A stretch of DNA of 64,000 nucleotides from Fortiea contorta PCC 7126 (GCF_000332295.1 NZ_KB235930.1:3375895-3439894), one strand, 5' to 3'. Numbered from the stretch's first letter, positions 47,650 to 57,332 are shown. Numbers and translations: made by a program. Notes: generated by a model from the letters alone, not told the origin.

Positions 47650-48192
47650 TTGATCATCGCCAATGAGCTAAATAAATTTGTTTCCTATTGTAAAATTATT
47701 CAACCCCAATCACGGGAAGATATTAAAAAATTTTTTGAGGGAGTAATTTTATTTCCTTATGATAAAGAACTGCTATTACAAGCTTATTTATTCCTCAATC
47801 TCAAAATTTTATTTCCTTGGTGTACTGAATTATTATTGTTTGAAAAGTCGCCAATTGCAGACTATACAGATTTAGGAAAATGTGATTTTGTTTATCTCAC
47901 TACTCAAGGTAATCTTTTTATTATCGAAACTAAATTTATTGATACAGCAGCTACAGGAGCCACGGAAAGAAAACGCAGAAACAAACACAGAAATAAAGTT
48001 TTTGACCAAGTTATGACTTTAAAGAGCCGATTTAGTGAATATTGGAATATTGATAAAGAACAGTTAGAGTGTGGAGTTTTCACTACTGACCCAGAAGTTG
48101 ATTGGCGAGGAAATGGTGTGAATGTAATTACTAAATCAATATCGATAGAGCATTTAGAAGCATGGCGTCGGGGATATAAAAAAGATAATTGA
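47650..48192 (+). CDS. Hypothetical protein with PD-(D/E)XK nuclease-like core
   Basis: A 180-residue protein of no family I can name. A likely restriction-endonuclease-like core is seen in DFVYLTTQGNLFIIETKF, with Asp, then Glu-Thr-Lys (ExK) after a beta strand. A basic patch follows (ERKRRNKHRNKVFDQV). The start is TTG at 47650, supported by AAGGAG eight bases upstream; no in-frame ATG is near. The composition is AT-rich compared with the neighbours, which may point to acquisition. It lies alone between dnaE-C and oligopeptidase B. Confidence 0.75.
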   Translation: MIIANELNKFVSYCKIIQPQSREDIKKFFEGVILFPYDKELLLQAYLFLNLKILFPWCTELLLFEKSPIADYTDLGKCDFVYLTTQGNLFIIETKFIDTAATGATERKRRNKHRNKVFDQVMTLKSRFSEYWNIDKEQLECGVFTTDPEVDWRGNGVNVITKSISIEHLEAWRRGYKKDN

Positions 48193-48272
48193 TACCAATT
48201 TAAAATTCCAGATGAATAAATCCAGACATAATATGGTTTGAATATTAAATTTTATTTAATTCGCAATACTTT

Positions 48273-48301
48273 GTAGAGACGTTGTATTGCAACATCTCTA
48301 C
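48273..48301. repeat. Dispersed ~30-bp palindromic repeat (copy E)
   Basis: GTAGAGACGTTG and CAACATCTCTAC pair around a short TATTG loop, in the gap between convergent genes. Confidence 0.75.
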
Positions 48302-48331
48302 TATCTCAACCTTTATTTGCACAAATGTGCA

Positions 48332-50428
48332 TCAAGTACCAACATTTCCCAAACCTAATCTATCCAAAATAAACGTATACTCAAAAGCAATTTCTCGGAT
48401 GCTTTCATAACGCCCGGAAGCGCCACTATGTCCCGCACCCATATTGATTTTCAGCAACAAAATGTGATCGTCTGTTTTCAATTCTCGTAATTTGGCTGTC
48501 CATTTTGCTGGTTCCCAATATTTGACACGGGAGTCATTTAAGCCAGCGGTAATTAGCAAATCTGGGTAAGCTTTCGCTTCTACGTTATCGTATGGTGAGT
48601 AAGATTTCATGTATTCATAATAAACTTGCTCGTTGGGATTTCCCCACTCTTCCCATTCTATTGCTGAGAAGGGTAAGGAAGTATCTAAAATAGTCGTGAG
48701 GACATCTACAAATGGGACGTAGGCGACTACTGATTTGAATAATTCCGGACGCATATTGATGACTGCTCCCATCAATAAACCGCCCGCGCTTCCACCAGTA
48801 ATTGCAAGGCGATCGCTATTTGTCCAGCCATCAGCAATTAAATATTCAGCACAAGCGATAAAATCTGTGAAGGTGTTTTTTTTCTGCAATAGTTTACCGT
48901 CTTCGTACCATTTTCGCCCCATTTCTTCCCCACCACGAATGTGAGCAATGGCGAAAATTACGCCCCTGTCTAATAGTGATAGGCGACTGGAGGAAAAGGT
49001 TGCAGAATAAGCATAGCCATAGGCTCCATAGCCGGTGAGCAACAAGGGATTTTGTCCATCTTTTTTAATTCCCTTTTTGTACACAATAGATATGGGAACC
49101 TGCGTTCCATCTTGAGCGATCGCTATTAACCACTCGCTTTGATAGTCGGTTTTATTGTAACCACCAAGCACTTCTGTTTCTTTTTTCAACTCCCGTTGAT
49201 GGGTTTCCATATTGTAATCAAATACAGATTGCGGTGTGATGAAAGAAGTGTAATGAAAACGCAAAATGGTAGTATTAAATTCTGGGTTATTACCTTCGGA
49301 AAATTCATATGTTGGCTCAGGGAAGGTAATATTATTTTCTGCTGCTGTCGAGAGGTTTCGCACTCTGGCTGTTTGCAATCCTCCTTTGCGTTCGTAAATA
49401 ACTAAATGATTAGCAAAGAGGCTAATTCCTGATAGCAATACCTCTGGTTGATGAGGAATTATAGTTTGCCAATTTTGTTTAGCTGGGTTAGCTACAGCAG
49501 TTTTCATCAATTTAAAGTTGATGGCTTCTTCATTGGTGATGATATAAAAGTCATCATTGTGATGGTCAATGCTATACTCTATACTTGTGGTTCTAGGTTG
49601 GAATAATTGCCACTTACTATGAGGTTTATTCGCTTCTAAATAGTGAATTTCTGTGGTGATACTACTTTGCAATGTTAGCAAAATATATGCTTGACTGCGA
49701 GTTTTATCGACATACAAATGGTAAGAGTCGTCTGGTTCTTCAAAAACTAGGATATCTTCAGCGATCGCTGTTCCTAAAGTGTGCCTATACAACTGGTAAG
49801 GACGGTTAGCAGCATCGATTTTAGTGTAGAAAACCGTTTGGTTATCATTAGCCCAGGCGAAAGAGAAATAAGTGTCAGGAATACTCTCTGAGTACAACTG
49901 ATGTGTGTTCAGGTCTAGAAAAAATAGGGTGTATTGTTCAGAACCGCTGGTATCAACTGAATAAGCTAATATTTGATGATTGGGGCTAATATCAAATATG
50001 CCTAAACTAAAGAATTCGTGCTCTTTTGCTAGTTGATTTTCATCTAACAATACTTCCTCTGTAGCGGCTAGACTACCTTTTTTGCGACAATAAATCGGAT
50101 AAGCTTTGCCTTCTTCAGTGCGTGAATAGTAGTAATAATCATCCTTGCGGTATGGTACCGATAAATCTGTTTCTTTAATTTTCGAGAGCATCTCCTTGTA
50201 GAGCTTGGTCTGCAGCGCTTCTGTATGCTCCATCATGGCTGCAGTGTAGGCGTTTTCTGCTTCCAAGTAGGCGATGACTTTGGGGTTGTCGAGATCGCGC
50301 ATCCAAAAATAGTTGTCGATGCGGCAATCGCCATACAACTCTAAAACTTCTGGCTGTTGTTCAGCAACCGGAGCTTTAGCGGTATTTTTTACTACTTGCT
50401 CTTTATTCATATTTTTTGCTTTATTCAT
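48332..50428 (-). CDS. ptrB: Oligopeptidase B (S9A prolyl oligopeptidase family)
   Basis: A 698-residue serine peptidase. The N-terminal beta-propeller begins after DNYFWMRDLDNPKV and runs to about residue 410. The alpha/beta hydrolase domain has the nucleophile in ITGGSAGGLLMGA, the Asp in LLITAGLNDSRVKYWEP and the His in MGAGHSGASGRYE. Oligopeptidase B cuts short peptides after Arg or Lys in the cytoplasm; no signal peptide is seen. The SIEWEEWGNP segment typical of PtrB is present (AIEWEEWGNPNEQ). The first and seventh codons are both Met, so the start is uncertain by six residues. Confidence 0.95.
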   Translation of the reverse strand: MNKAKNMNKEQVVKNTAKAPVAEQQPEVLELYGDCRIDNYFWMRDLDNPKVIAYLEAENAYTAAMMEHTEALQTKLYKEMLSKIKETDLSVPYRKDDYYYYSRTEEGKAYPIYCRKKGSLAATEEVLLDENQLAKEHEFFSLGIFDISPNHQILAYSVDTSGSEQYTLFFLDLNTHQLYSESIPDTYFSFAWANDNQTVFYTKIDAANRPYQLYRHTLGTAIAEDILVFEEPDDSYHLYVDKTRSQAYILLTLQSSITTEIHYLEANKPHSKWQLFQPRTTSIEYSIDHHNDDFYIITNEEAINFKLMKTAVANPAKQNWQTIIPHQPEVLLSGISLFANHLVIYERKGGLQTARVRNLSTAAENNITFPEPTYEFSEGNNPEFNTTILRFHYTSFITPQSVFDYNMETHQRELKKETEVLGGYNKTDYQSEWLIAIAQDGTQVPISIVYKKGIKKDGQNPLLLTGYGAYGYAYSATFSSSRLSLLDRGVIFAIAHIRGGEEMGRKWYEDGKLLQKKNTFTDFIACAEYLIADGWTNSDRLAITGGSAGGLLMGAVINMRPELFKSVVAYVPFVDVLTTILDTSLPFSAIEWEEWGNPNEQVYYEYMKSYSPYDNVEAKAYPDLLITAGLNDSRVKYWEPAKWTAKLRELKTDDHILLLKINMGAGHSGASGRYESIREIAFEYTFILDRLGLGNVGT

Positions 50429-50607
50429 AGTATTGTAATTTTGAACACTGATAACTAATAAACGCTGAGTGCTATTGGAGGGGAAATAAAGTTGCTGTTC
50501 AAAGTTGATAAAATACTTACTAAGTAAACATTTTCCAACTTTTGGTTCCAGCCAGAGTGGTAAAAGTTGCGGTTAATAAATTCAGTGATTTTACATAGTA
50601 ATACTAG

Positions 50608-51348
50608 TTACTTAAAATGATTGAAAAATTTTAATTTGGGAAGATAATTTTTTTTCAAAGTACATAAACTAATCGCAGGTACAACTCCTAGGATAACTGG
50701 TGTGAGACATTGTTCACTCCAATACAATATCGAAGTTCGGTTAGCTACAGGAAGAAAATCTTGTAAAAGAGATAGTAACCAAATTAAAAGGCTAATAAAG
50801 AAAAAAGAAATTACAGGAATAAAATTCCACCACCATGTACCTGTAGTATATTTTCGTAACACCAGCCATTGACAAAAGCCTAAGAAAATTCCTGAGAGAA
50901 TATACGAAACAGTTGACAAAAAGCCCAAAATAACGATTACTTCAGGTGATGAAGTAACATGTAAAGATGAAGCAATGGCTAAAATGTATTTAATCCAGGC
51001 GGTAGAAACACCATTGGCAATCAGCCAACCTGCAGCAGTAGCCAGTATCCACCGTCTAGTTGATAGATAGGGACGCAAAACAAGGGCTTGATCAGCGGCG
51101 AAAATCACAGCAAAGACCACGTTGCACAGGAAACTGTTGAGAGATTTACCAAAAGACAAATCTAGGTAAGTGAGGGCATTTTCTAGACCTAAACTAGCAA
51201 CACCACCCACAACCCATCCCAATAACGTCATTAAGGTAAATTGGATGAGGAGCCGCCGACATTGAGAACGCGGGATGAAAAATTTTCTGTCTTCAGAATA
51301 GTTTTGATCAATGGCAGAATGAGCAGGATGATGAGAGTTGCTATGCAT
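50608..51348 (-). CDS. Polytopic membrane protein of unknown function
   Basis: A 246-residue protein with about six hydrophobic helices, starting near residue 34 (LLIQFTLMTLLGWVVGGVAS) and ending about residue 232. The N-terminal ~30 residues are polar (HHPAHSAIDQNY). No conserved motif that I recognise. Similar small membrane proteins are common in Nostocales genomes without an assigned role. It is divergent from hemE with about 115 bp between the starts. Confidence 0.7.
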   Translation of the reverse strand: MHSNSHHPAHSAIDQNYSEDRKFFIPRSQCRRLLIQFTLMTLLGWVVGGVASLGLENALTYLDLSFGKSLNSFLCNVVFAVIFAADQALVLRPYLSTRRWILATAAGWLIANGVSTAWIKYILAIASSLHVTSSPEVIVILGFLSTVSYILSGIFLGFCQWLVLRKYTTGTWWWNFIPVISFFFISLLIWLLSLLQDFLPVANRTSILYWSEQCLTPVILGVVPAISLCTLKKNYLPKLKFFNHFK

Positions 51349-51464
51349 ATGAAGTTAAATTAAGCAGTAACTATTAGTTTTTGAGGTGAGGTATCCGCAA
51401 AAGCGTAATCTCAGAATGATAAGCTAAACAGTGGCATAAAAAAGTGACTTAGGATGAAGTGTAA

Positions 51465-52517
51465 ATGGGTGTTTCCTCAACAGATCCTCATCTCCTCCGG
51501 GTAGCTAAAGGTGAAATATTAGACCGTCCCCCGGTATGGATGATGCGACAAGCGGGAAGATATATGAAAGCGTATCGAGATTTAAGGGAAAAGTATCCTT
51601 CATTTCGTGATCGCTCAGAAATTCCCGAAGTAGCCATCGAAGTTTCTCTGCAACCCTGGCGAGCATTCCAACCAGACGGAGTGATTTTATTTTCTGACAT
51701 TGCGACTCCCTTACCTGGCTTGGGAATTGAAATGGACATTGCGGAAGGCAAAGGGCCAATCATTGACTCGCCCATTCGTACTCAAGCCCAGATTGATAGT
51801 CTGCGTCCCCTAGAACCAGAAACGGCTCTACCATTTATTAAAACGATCTTGCAGGCGTTGCGTCAGGAAGTAGGTAATCAATCAACGGTATTAGGATTTG
51901 TAGGTGCACCGTGGACTTTAGCTGCTTACGCAGTCGAGGGTAAAGGTTCTAAAACCTACTCAGTGATCAAGAATATGGCGTTCTCAGAGCCAGCAGTTTT
52001 AGATCAACTGTTAACTAAATTAGCAGATGCGATCGCTGTTTATGTCCGTTACCAAATTGACTCCGGTGCTCAAGTCGTCCAAATGTTCGATTCTTGGGCA
52101 GGTCAATTGAGTCCCCAAGATTATGACACCTTCGCCCTCCCCTATCAACAACGGGTTTTCCAACAAGTCAAGCAAACCCACCCCGACACACCTCTAATCT
52201 TACTGGTTAGCGGTAGCGCCGGTGTGCTAGAAAGAATGGCACAATCTGGCGCAGATGTCGTCACTGTAGACTGGTCAGTGGATATGGCAGACGCTAGAAC
52301 CAGATTAGGTAAAGACGTCAAAGTTCAGGGAAATCTTGATCCAGGGGTGCTATTTGGTTCCAAAGCTTTCATCCGCGATCGCATTCTTGACACCGTTCGC
52401 AAAGCCGGCAATGGAGGTCACATTCTTAACCTCGGTCATGGTGTATTACCGGAAACTCCAGAAGAAAATGTTGCTTTCTTCTTTGAAACAGCAAAGCAAC
52501 TGAATGCACTCGTTTAG
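51465..52517 (+). CDS. hemE: Uroporphyrinogen decarboxylase
   Basis: A 350-residue enzyme that removes four carboxyl groups from uroporphyrinogen III to give coproporphyrinogen III, on the way to heme and chlorophyll. Signatures: [58 protein letters not shown] and [11 protein letters not shown], in the usual order. The Arg and Asp residues that bind the substrate are kept. AGGATGAAG precedes the ATG. It is monocistronic by spacing. Confidence 0.97.
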   Translation: MGVSSTDPHLLRVAKGEILDRPPVWMMRQAGRYMKAYRDLREKYPSFRDRSEIPEVAIEVSLQPWRAFQPDGVILFSDIATPLPGLGIEMDIAEGKGPIIDSPIRTQAQIDSLRPLEPETALPFIKTILQALRQEVGNQSTVLGFVGAPWTLAAYAVEGKGSKTYSVIKNMAFSEPAVLDQLLTKLADAIAVYVRYQIDSGAQVVQMFDSWAGQLSPQDYDTFALPYQQRVFQQVKQTHPDTPLILLVSGSAGVLERMAQSGADVVTVDWSVDMADARTRLGKDVKVQGNLDPGVLFGSKAFIRDRILDTVRKAGNGGHILNLGHGVLPETPEENVAFFFETAKQLNALV

Positions 52518-52605
52518 TTAATGGTCATTTGTCAAAAACTGACCGCAGAAAGGATGAAGGATGAAGTAAGAATTGGTACAAGCCGAGTGGAATCGGTATA
52601 GTAAT

Positions 52606-52640
52606 TTCATACTTCATACTTCATACTTCATACTTCATCC
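52606..52640. repeat. Heptameric TTCATAC tandem repeat
   Basis: Five head-to-tail 7-base units (TTCATAC x4, then TTCATCC) in the gap after hemE, another STRR-type array. Confidence 0.85.
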
Positions 52641-52734
52641 TTTAGTTGACCTTTGACTAATTGCAGTTGTTCGTTGTCATCCCCACCACTAATCAAAGTA
52701 ATTTCCCACAACTAACAACTAAAACTTCAAGTCT

Positions 52735-53688
52735 ATGAGCCAGAAACGAATTTTAGTGACTGGTGCCAGTGGTTGCATAGGTCATTATATCAGCGAAGCC
52801 CTAATTCAAGAAACAGACCACGAGCTGTTTCTCTTAGTAAGAAACCCAGATAAACTACAAGTTGATACTCAATTTCGTCCAAATATCACCGTATTGCATG
52901 GTGATATGCAAAAAATTAGCCAATTTGCCGAGTTGTTATCAACAATTGATACTGCAGTGTTGACAGCAACTGCTTGGGGCGGTAGTCTGACGTTTGATAT
53001 TAATGTTTTGAAAACTTTAGAATTAATCAAGCTGCTCAATCCAGATAAATGTGAGCAGGTAATCTATTTTTCCACTGCTAGTGTTTTAGATAGCCACAAC
53101 CAACCATTAAAAGAAGCAGGGGAAATAGGCACAGATTACGTCCGCTCTAAATATGATTGCTTGCATCAGTTAGCCAGATTACAAATTGCACCGAAAATCA
53201 CCACAGTTTTTCCCACTTTAGTTTTAGGTGGTGATGCTAAAAAACCATTTTCTCATCTGACGTCTGGTATTCCAGAAGTGACAAAATATATTAATTTGAT
53301 ACGCTTTTTGAGCGCAGATGGCAGTTTTCATTTTATCCACGGGCGAGACATAGCCACCGTCGTTACATATTTAATTGATCATCCTCCCGAAAAAGATGAG
53401 CCGCGCCGCTTAGTTTTAGGTCAAACACAGTTAACAGTAGACGAAGCCATAGAACAACTTTGTAGCTATCTCCGCAAAAGAATTTACTTCCGCATCCCCC
53501 TATCTTTGTCATTAGCAAATTTGATTATCGCCGTATTTAAAATTCAAATGGCGGCGTGGGATAGATTCTGCATGAATTATCGACATTTTACTTACGATCA
53601 TGTGATTAATCCTGATAGTTTTGACTTACCAAATTACTGTGCAACCATCAGCGATGTTTTAAAAACTAGTGGTGTTACCAGCGATTAA
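52735..53688 (+). CDS. NAD-dependent epimerase/dehydratase family protein
   Basis: A 317-residue extended SDR. The NAD motif is VTGASGCIGHYISEALI. Then come VLTATAWGG, YFSTASVLDSH with the catalytic Ser region, and YVRSKYDCLHQ with the Tyr-x3-Lys. The C-terminal part (KRIYFRIPLSLSLANLIIAV) is hydrophobic. Substrate unknown; related proteins act on nucleotide sugars or lipids. A B12-radical SAM gene follows on the same strand with a 101-bp gap. Confidence 0.88.
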   Translation: MSQKRILVTGASGCIGHYISEALIQETDHELFLLVRNPDKLQVDTQFRPNITVLHGDMQKISQFAELLSTIDTAVLTATAWGGSLTFDINVLKTLELIKLLNPDKCEQVIYFSTASVLDSHNQPLKEAGEIGTDYVRSKYDCLHQLARLQIAPKITTVFPTLVLGGDAKKPFSHLTSGIPEVTKYINLIRFLSADGSFHFIHGRDIATVVTYLIDHPPEKDEPRRLVLGQTQLTVDEAIEQLCSYLRKRIYFRIPLSLSLANLIIAVFKIQMAAWDRFCMNYRHFTYDHVINPDSFDLPNYCATISDVLKTSGVTSD

Positions 53689-53789
53689 GATTTGAGTCAT
53701 TATCAAGAAACAGGAACCTAGCCGAAAGTCAACGAGTCTTAATTTTAGTTAAAGTGGGATAACAATCAAAGTGTGAGGATTGATACTGT

Positions 53790-55373
53790 ATGCGAGTCCT
53801 ACTGGTGTATCCAATATTTCCTAAAACCTTTTGGTCATACGAAAAAATCTTGGAATTAGTTGACCGTCAGGTTTTGTTACCACCTCTGGGTTTAGTGACA
53901 GTGGCAGCAATTTTACCCCAAGAATGGGAATTTAAGCTGGTTGACCGCAACATTCGCCCCGCTACCGAGGCAGATTGGGATTGGGCAGATTTAGTTATTT
54001 TCTCGGCAATGATTGTCCAAAAACAAGACTTATTGGAGCAAATCCAAGAGGCTAAAAAACGTGGTAAGTTAGTTGCTGTCGGTGGCCCTTACCCGACATC
54101 TGTACCTCACGAAGTGCAAAATGTCGGCGCAGATTTCCTGATTCTAGATGAAGGGGAAATCACCTTACCCATGTTTATTGAAGCAGTTCAACGGGGTGAA
54201 ACTTCGGGGACTTTCCGCGCTACAGAAAAACCCGATGTCACCACTACACCTATACCCCGCTTTGATTTACTCGATTTTAATGCCTATGACATGATGTCTG
54301 TGCAATTTTCGCGGGGTTGTCCCTTCCAGTGCGAATTTTGTGACATCATTGTGCTGTATGGTCGCAAACCCAGGACTAAAACTCCAGCCCAATTATTAGC
54401 AGAATTAGACTCCCTTTATGAATTGGGTTGGCGGCGCGGTGTGTTCATGGTGGATGATAATTTTATTGGCAACAAACGCAATGTCAAGTTGTTGCTCAAA
54501 GAATTAAAAGTTTGGATGCAAGAACATAATTATCCTTTCCGCTTTGATACTGAAGCTTCCGTTGATTTGGCTCAAGACCCAGAATTGATGGAATTGATGG
54601 TAGAGTCTGGTTTTGCGGCGGTGTTTTTGGGAATTGAAACACCAGACGAGGATAGTCTGCAATTAACGAAGAAGTTTCAAAATACGCGGAATTCCTTAGT
54701 TGATGCTGTACAAAGTATTATCAAAGCGGGATTGCGCCCAATGGCTGGTTTTATTATCGGCTTTGATGGGGAGAAAGCAGGCGCGGGCGATCGCATTGTC
54801 CGATTTGCGGAACAAGCAGCGATTCCTTCCACTACTTTTGCCATGTTACAAGCGCTACCCAACACCGCCCTGTGGCATCGGTTGACAAAGGAAGGGCGAT
54901 TGCGGGAAAACCAAGACGGTAACATCAACCAAACAACGTTGATGAATTTTATTCCTACCCGTCCCCTCGCAGACATCGCCAGGGAATATATTGAAGCTTT
55001 TTGTACTTTATACGACCCAGTGAAATATTTAGACCGCACCTATCGTTGTTTCTTAATGATGGGCGGCCCTAGCTGGCAAGCGCCAGCGAAAATGCCAGAA
55101 TGGGTAGTGGTGAGAGCGCTGTTAACTGTGATTTGGCGACAAGGAATCAAACGGGAAACCAGATGGAAATTCTGGCATCATCTATTCAGCATCATTAAGC
55201 GTAACCCCAAAGTGGCGGAACATTACCTCGCCGCCTGTGCCCACAACGAACATTTCCTCGAATATCGCCAAATTGTGCGCGATCAAATTGAAAGCCAGCT
55301 AGCTGAATATTTAGCCCAGGGTGTAGAAATACCTTATGTGCCAGTGACAGAAAAAACTAAGGCGGTAGTTTAG
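53790..55373 (+). CDS. B12-binding radical SAM protein (DUF4070 type)
   Basis: A 527-residue protein. The N-terminal B12-binding domain (about 1-135) has PPLGLVTVAAILP and VAVGGPYPTSVPHE. The radical SAM domain has the cluster motif CPFQCEFC in SRGCPFQCEFCDI. Downstream are VDDNFIGNKRN and GLRPMAGFIIGFDGE. A DUF4070 region follows at the C-terminus. This is the architecture of the hopanoid methylase HpnP, but cyanobacteria have several paralogues and I cannot show that this one is HpnP. The reaction is probably a methylation or ring formation at an unactivated carbon. Confidence 0.93.
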   Translation: MRVLLVYPIFPKTFWSYEKILELVDRQVLLPPLGLVTVAAILPQEWEFKLVDRNIRPATEADWDWADLVIFSAMIVQKQDLLEQIQEAKKRGKLVAVGGPYPTSVPHEVQNVGADFLILDEGEITLPMFIEAVQRGETSGTFRATEKPDVTTTPIPRFDLLDFNAYDMMSVQFSRGCPFQCEFCDIIVLYGRKPRTKTPAQLLAELDSLYELGWRRGVFMVDDNFIGNKRNVKLLLKELKVWMQEHNYPFRFDTEASVDLAQDPELMELMVESGFAAVFLGIETPDEDSLQLTKKFQNTRNSLVDAVQSIIKAGLRPMAGFIIGFDGEKAGAGDRIVRFAEQAAIPSTTFAMLQALPNTALWHRLTKEGRLRENQDGNINQTTLMNFIPTRPLADIAREYIEAFCTLYDPVKYLDRTYRCFLMMGGPSWQAPAKMPEWVVVRALLTVIWRQGIKRETRWKFWHHLFSIIKRNPKVAEHYLAACAHNEHFLEYRQIVRDQIESQLAEYLAQGVEIPYVPVTEKTKAVV

Positions 55374-55532
55374 TTAAGCTTGATTATGGGTAAGAGAAAC
55401 ATTACCCATTCTCTCTCAAGAGATTTATGAAAAGCGATCGCACTCTACAGGTAATCAACCACGGGCGATCTGCTCTTAGCAGCAGCGCTTCGCTATCGCA
55501 TTTATAATTTGCTTACATATTTGTATTGAGTT

Positions 55533-55823
55533 ATGAATATCCATGACATATTGGGAGCCAAACGGGAAGAAATTTTGCAAGTTGCCGCAAAATACGGAGC
55601 ATATAATATCAGAATTTTTGGCTCAGTAGCCCGTCGTGAAGCTGATGTTAACAGCGATGTTGATTTTTTAGTTGAAATGGAGACAGGACGTAGCCTTTTT
55701 GATTTGGGTGGATTATTGATGGAGTTACAAGAAATACTTGGCTGTGAAGTCGATGTTGTCACAGAGAAAGGATTGCGATCGCGCATTCGAGAGCGAGTAC
55801 TAAATGAGGCAGTTCCGTTGTGA
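55533..55823 (+). CDS. mntA: MntA-type nucleotidyltransferase antitoxin
   Basis: A 96-residue minimal nucleotidyltransferase with the motif GS-x10-DxD ([16 protein letters not shown]), [14 protein letters not shown] and [10 protein letters not shown]. In type VII toxin-antitoxin systems MntA adds AMP to a Tyr of the HepT toxin and so inactivates it. The stop codon overlaps the GTG start of the next gene by four bases. HIP1 sites lie on both sides of the pair. Confidence 0.9.
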   Translation: MNIHDILGAKREEILQVAAKYGAYNIRIFGSVARREADVNSDVDFLVEMETGRSLFDLGGLLMELQEILGCEVDVVTEKGLRSRIRERVLNEAVPL

Positions 55824-56155
55824 GGGATAATAGTGAAAAGTTGCGCGATATTTTAGAGGCTATCGAACGTATCGACAAGTATGCAGTTCAAGGCCGGAAA
55901 GCTTTTGAAGACAACGAACTAATTCAAACTTGGTTTATTCAACACCTACAAATTATTGGAGAAGCATCACGTGTATTATCTGCCGATATTCGTGAGGCCA
56001 ATCCAGATGTTCCTTGGTCGCAAATGATTGGGATGCGAAACATTTTGACGCATAATTATTTTGAAATCGATTTAGATGTTGTTTGGTTGGTTATTGAACG
56101 CGAATTGCCAAAACTTAAGCCTCAAATCGAAGCAATTTTAGAAACATTATCTTGA
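55820..56155 (+). CDS. hepT: HepT-type HEPN RNase toxin
   Basis: A 111-residue HEPN/DUF86 protein. The RNase motif R-x4-H-x-Y is complete in [13 protein letters not shown], including the Tyr that MntA modifies. [14 protein letters not shown] and [16 protein letters not shown] match the family. It starts with GTG overlapping the mntA stop by four bases, as usual for this pair. Without the antitoxin it would cut RNA (tRNA in studied cases). Confidence 0.9.
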   Translation: MRDNSEKLRDILEAIERIDKYAVQGRKAFEDNELIQTWFIQHLQIIGEASRVLSADIREANPDVPWSQMIGMRNILTHNYFEIDLDVVWLVIERELPKLKPQIEAILETLS

Positions 56156-56753
56156 ATATTATATTTGCGATCGCACTCCCAAAAGGCGATCGCACGACAC
56201 ACCCACCCCACAATTTCCCGTAGGGGCGGGGTTTTCCCGCCCTCGCTTGTATTGATCACAACGGTGGTAACTACTATATTTTTGCAAGAGGTCTATTTTT
56301 AGAAAATTGTATTAAAGTATCTTATCCAACACTCATAAATTATATTTATTATTAATTAAACAGATGCGTTCGTGCAGAACACAAGTCGTTTCTTGCAGAA
56401 CGCAAGTCGTTTCGTGCAGAACACAAATCGTTTCGTGCAGAACGCAAGTGCTTTATGTATTTACTCTGTTGATGCCTACGTATGGTCACTAGTGACATTT
56501 TTATATGCATTAAGAAACTTTATTTGGCGGTGCGTTAGGCTGAAGCCGTAACACACCCTACTTACTCTACTTGGCTCAAGCGTATTCGGTGGCGTTGTGT
56601 AAGACCTGGGTGAGTTTTCGTTTAATAGTTAAATATACGTGATTATATAAGAGTGATTATATACAGATACATCTTTTAGACATATTGCTAGTGTTGTTTT
56701 TTTTAATACAATACTACGTGTAAACAACTAAACAATCATTGGAGTATTGTTTA
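56156..56753. other. Intergenic region with repeats
   Basis: It begins with two HIP1-containing segments. Near 56218 is a short GC-rich sequence (GTAGGGGCGGGGTTTTCCCGCCC) that pairs with itself. From 56366 it holds a four-copy 21-base tandem repeat and near 56531 a GCGTTAGGCTGAAGCCGTAAC segment of a common cyanobacterial repeat. No certain gene. Confidence 0.55.
56366..56450. repeat. Four-copy 21-bp tandem repeat
   Basis: Units of the form GTTTCGTGCAGAACACAAGT plus one base follow each other without spacers. The period of 21 equals seven codons. A possible 42-codon frame (ATG 56364 to stop 56492) would read as SCRTQVV repeats; I see no ribosome site for it. Confidence 0.8.
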
Positions 56754-57332
56754 ATGAACCTGACTAAAAAACTCAGCATTGCTACCGCTGGGGTAGCTGT
56801 GGGACTTGCGGGTGTCGCCATACCTTCTAGCGCCCAAGCTGCACAGTTATTTAATTTTGACTACAGTAGTTCTTCGTTCGGAAGTTTTTCTTTATCTGCT
56901 AGTGGAACTTTGACCACTACTGATTTAGATACTGCAACTAATAGGTACACAATCACCGGAATCACTGGAACAAGAACATTTAACGGTACTACAGAAGACA
57001 TACTCGGACTGATAGCACCAGGTGGTTTTCAAGGAAATAACAACATCTTGTCTGCAAATTATCCGTTTTTAGACGATAATGGCTTCGCTTTTAACGTTGG
57101 CAGCGGTGAAGTTAACGTGAATGGCGCTACATTCATGGGCTTATTCTCCCAGTACCTTGATAACACTGATGGCATGGGCTATGTGCTGGACACTTTTAAT
57201 GTTACCAAAGTCACTAACGCCCAGCCAGTTCCTGAACCCACTACTGTAGCGGCTGCTATTGCTTCTGGTGCTGGCTTGATTGCGGCGCGATTGAAGCGGC
57301 GTCAGAAGCAAAAACTTTCCCAAGCAGCATAA
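56754..57332 (+). CDS. PEP-CTERM sorting domain protein
   Basis: A 192-residue exported protein. The N-terminal signal (LSIATAGVAVGLAGVAIPSS, then AQAAQ cleavage site) leads to a beta-rich, Ser/Thr/Gly/Asn-rich middle. The C-terminus has PVPEPTTVAAA, a hydrophobic helix and a basic end (KRRQKQ), the PEP-CTERM signal. Such proteins are processed by exosortase and go to the cell surface or extracellular matrix. I start at ATG 56754, nine bases after GGAG; the frame is open to 56739. The exosortase gene is not in the window. Confidence 0.88.
   Translation: MNLTKKLSIATAGVAVGLAGVAIPSSAQAAQLFNFDYSSSSFGSFSLSASGTLTTTDLDTATNRYTITGITGTRTFNGTTEDILGLIAPGGFQGNNNILSANYPFLDDNGFAFNVGSGEVNVNGATFMGLFSQYLDNTDGMGYVLDTFNVTKVTNAQPVPEPTTVAAAIASGAGLIAARLKRRQKQKLSQAA

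Noticed and set aside
56366-56450. CRISPR array
   Set aside because: The 21-base units follow one another directly without spacers, only four copies exist and no cas gene is in the window.
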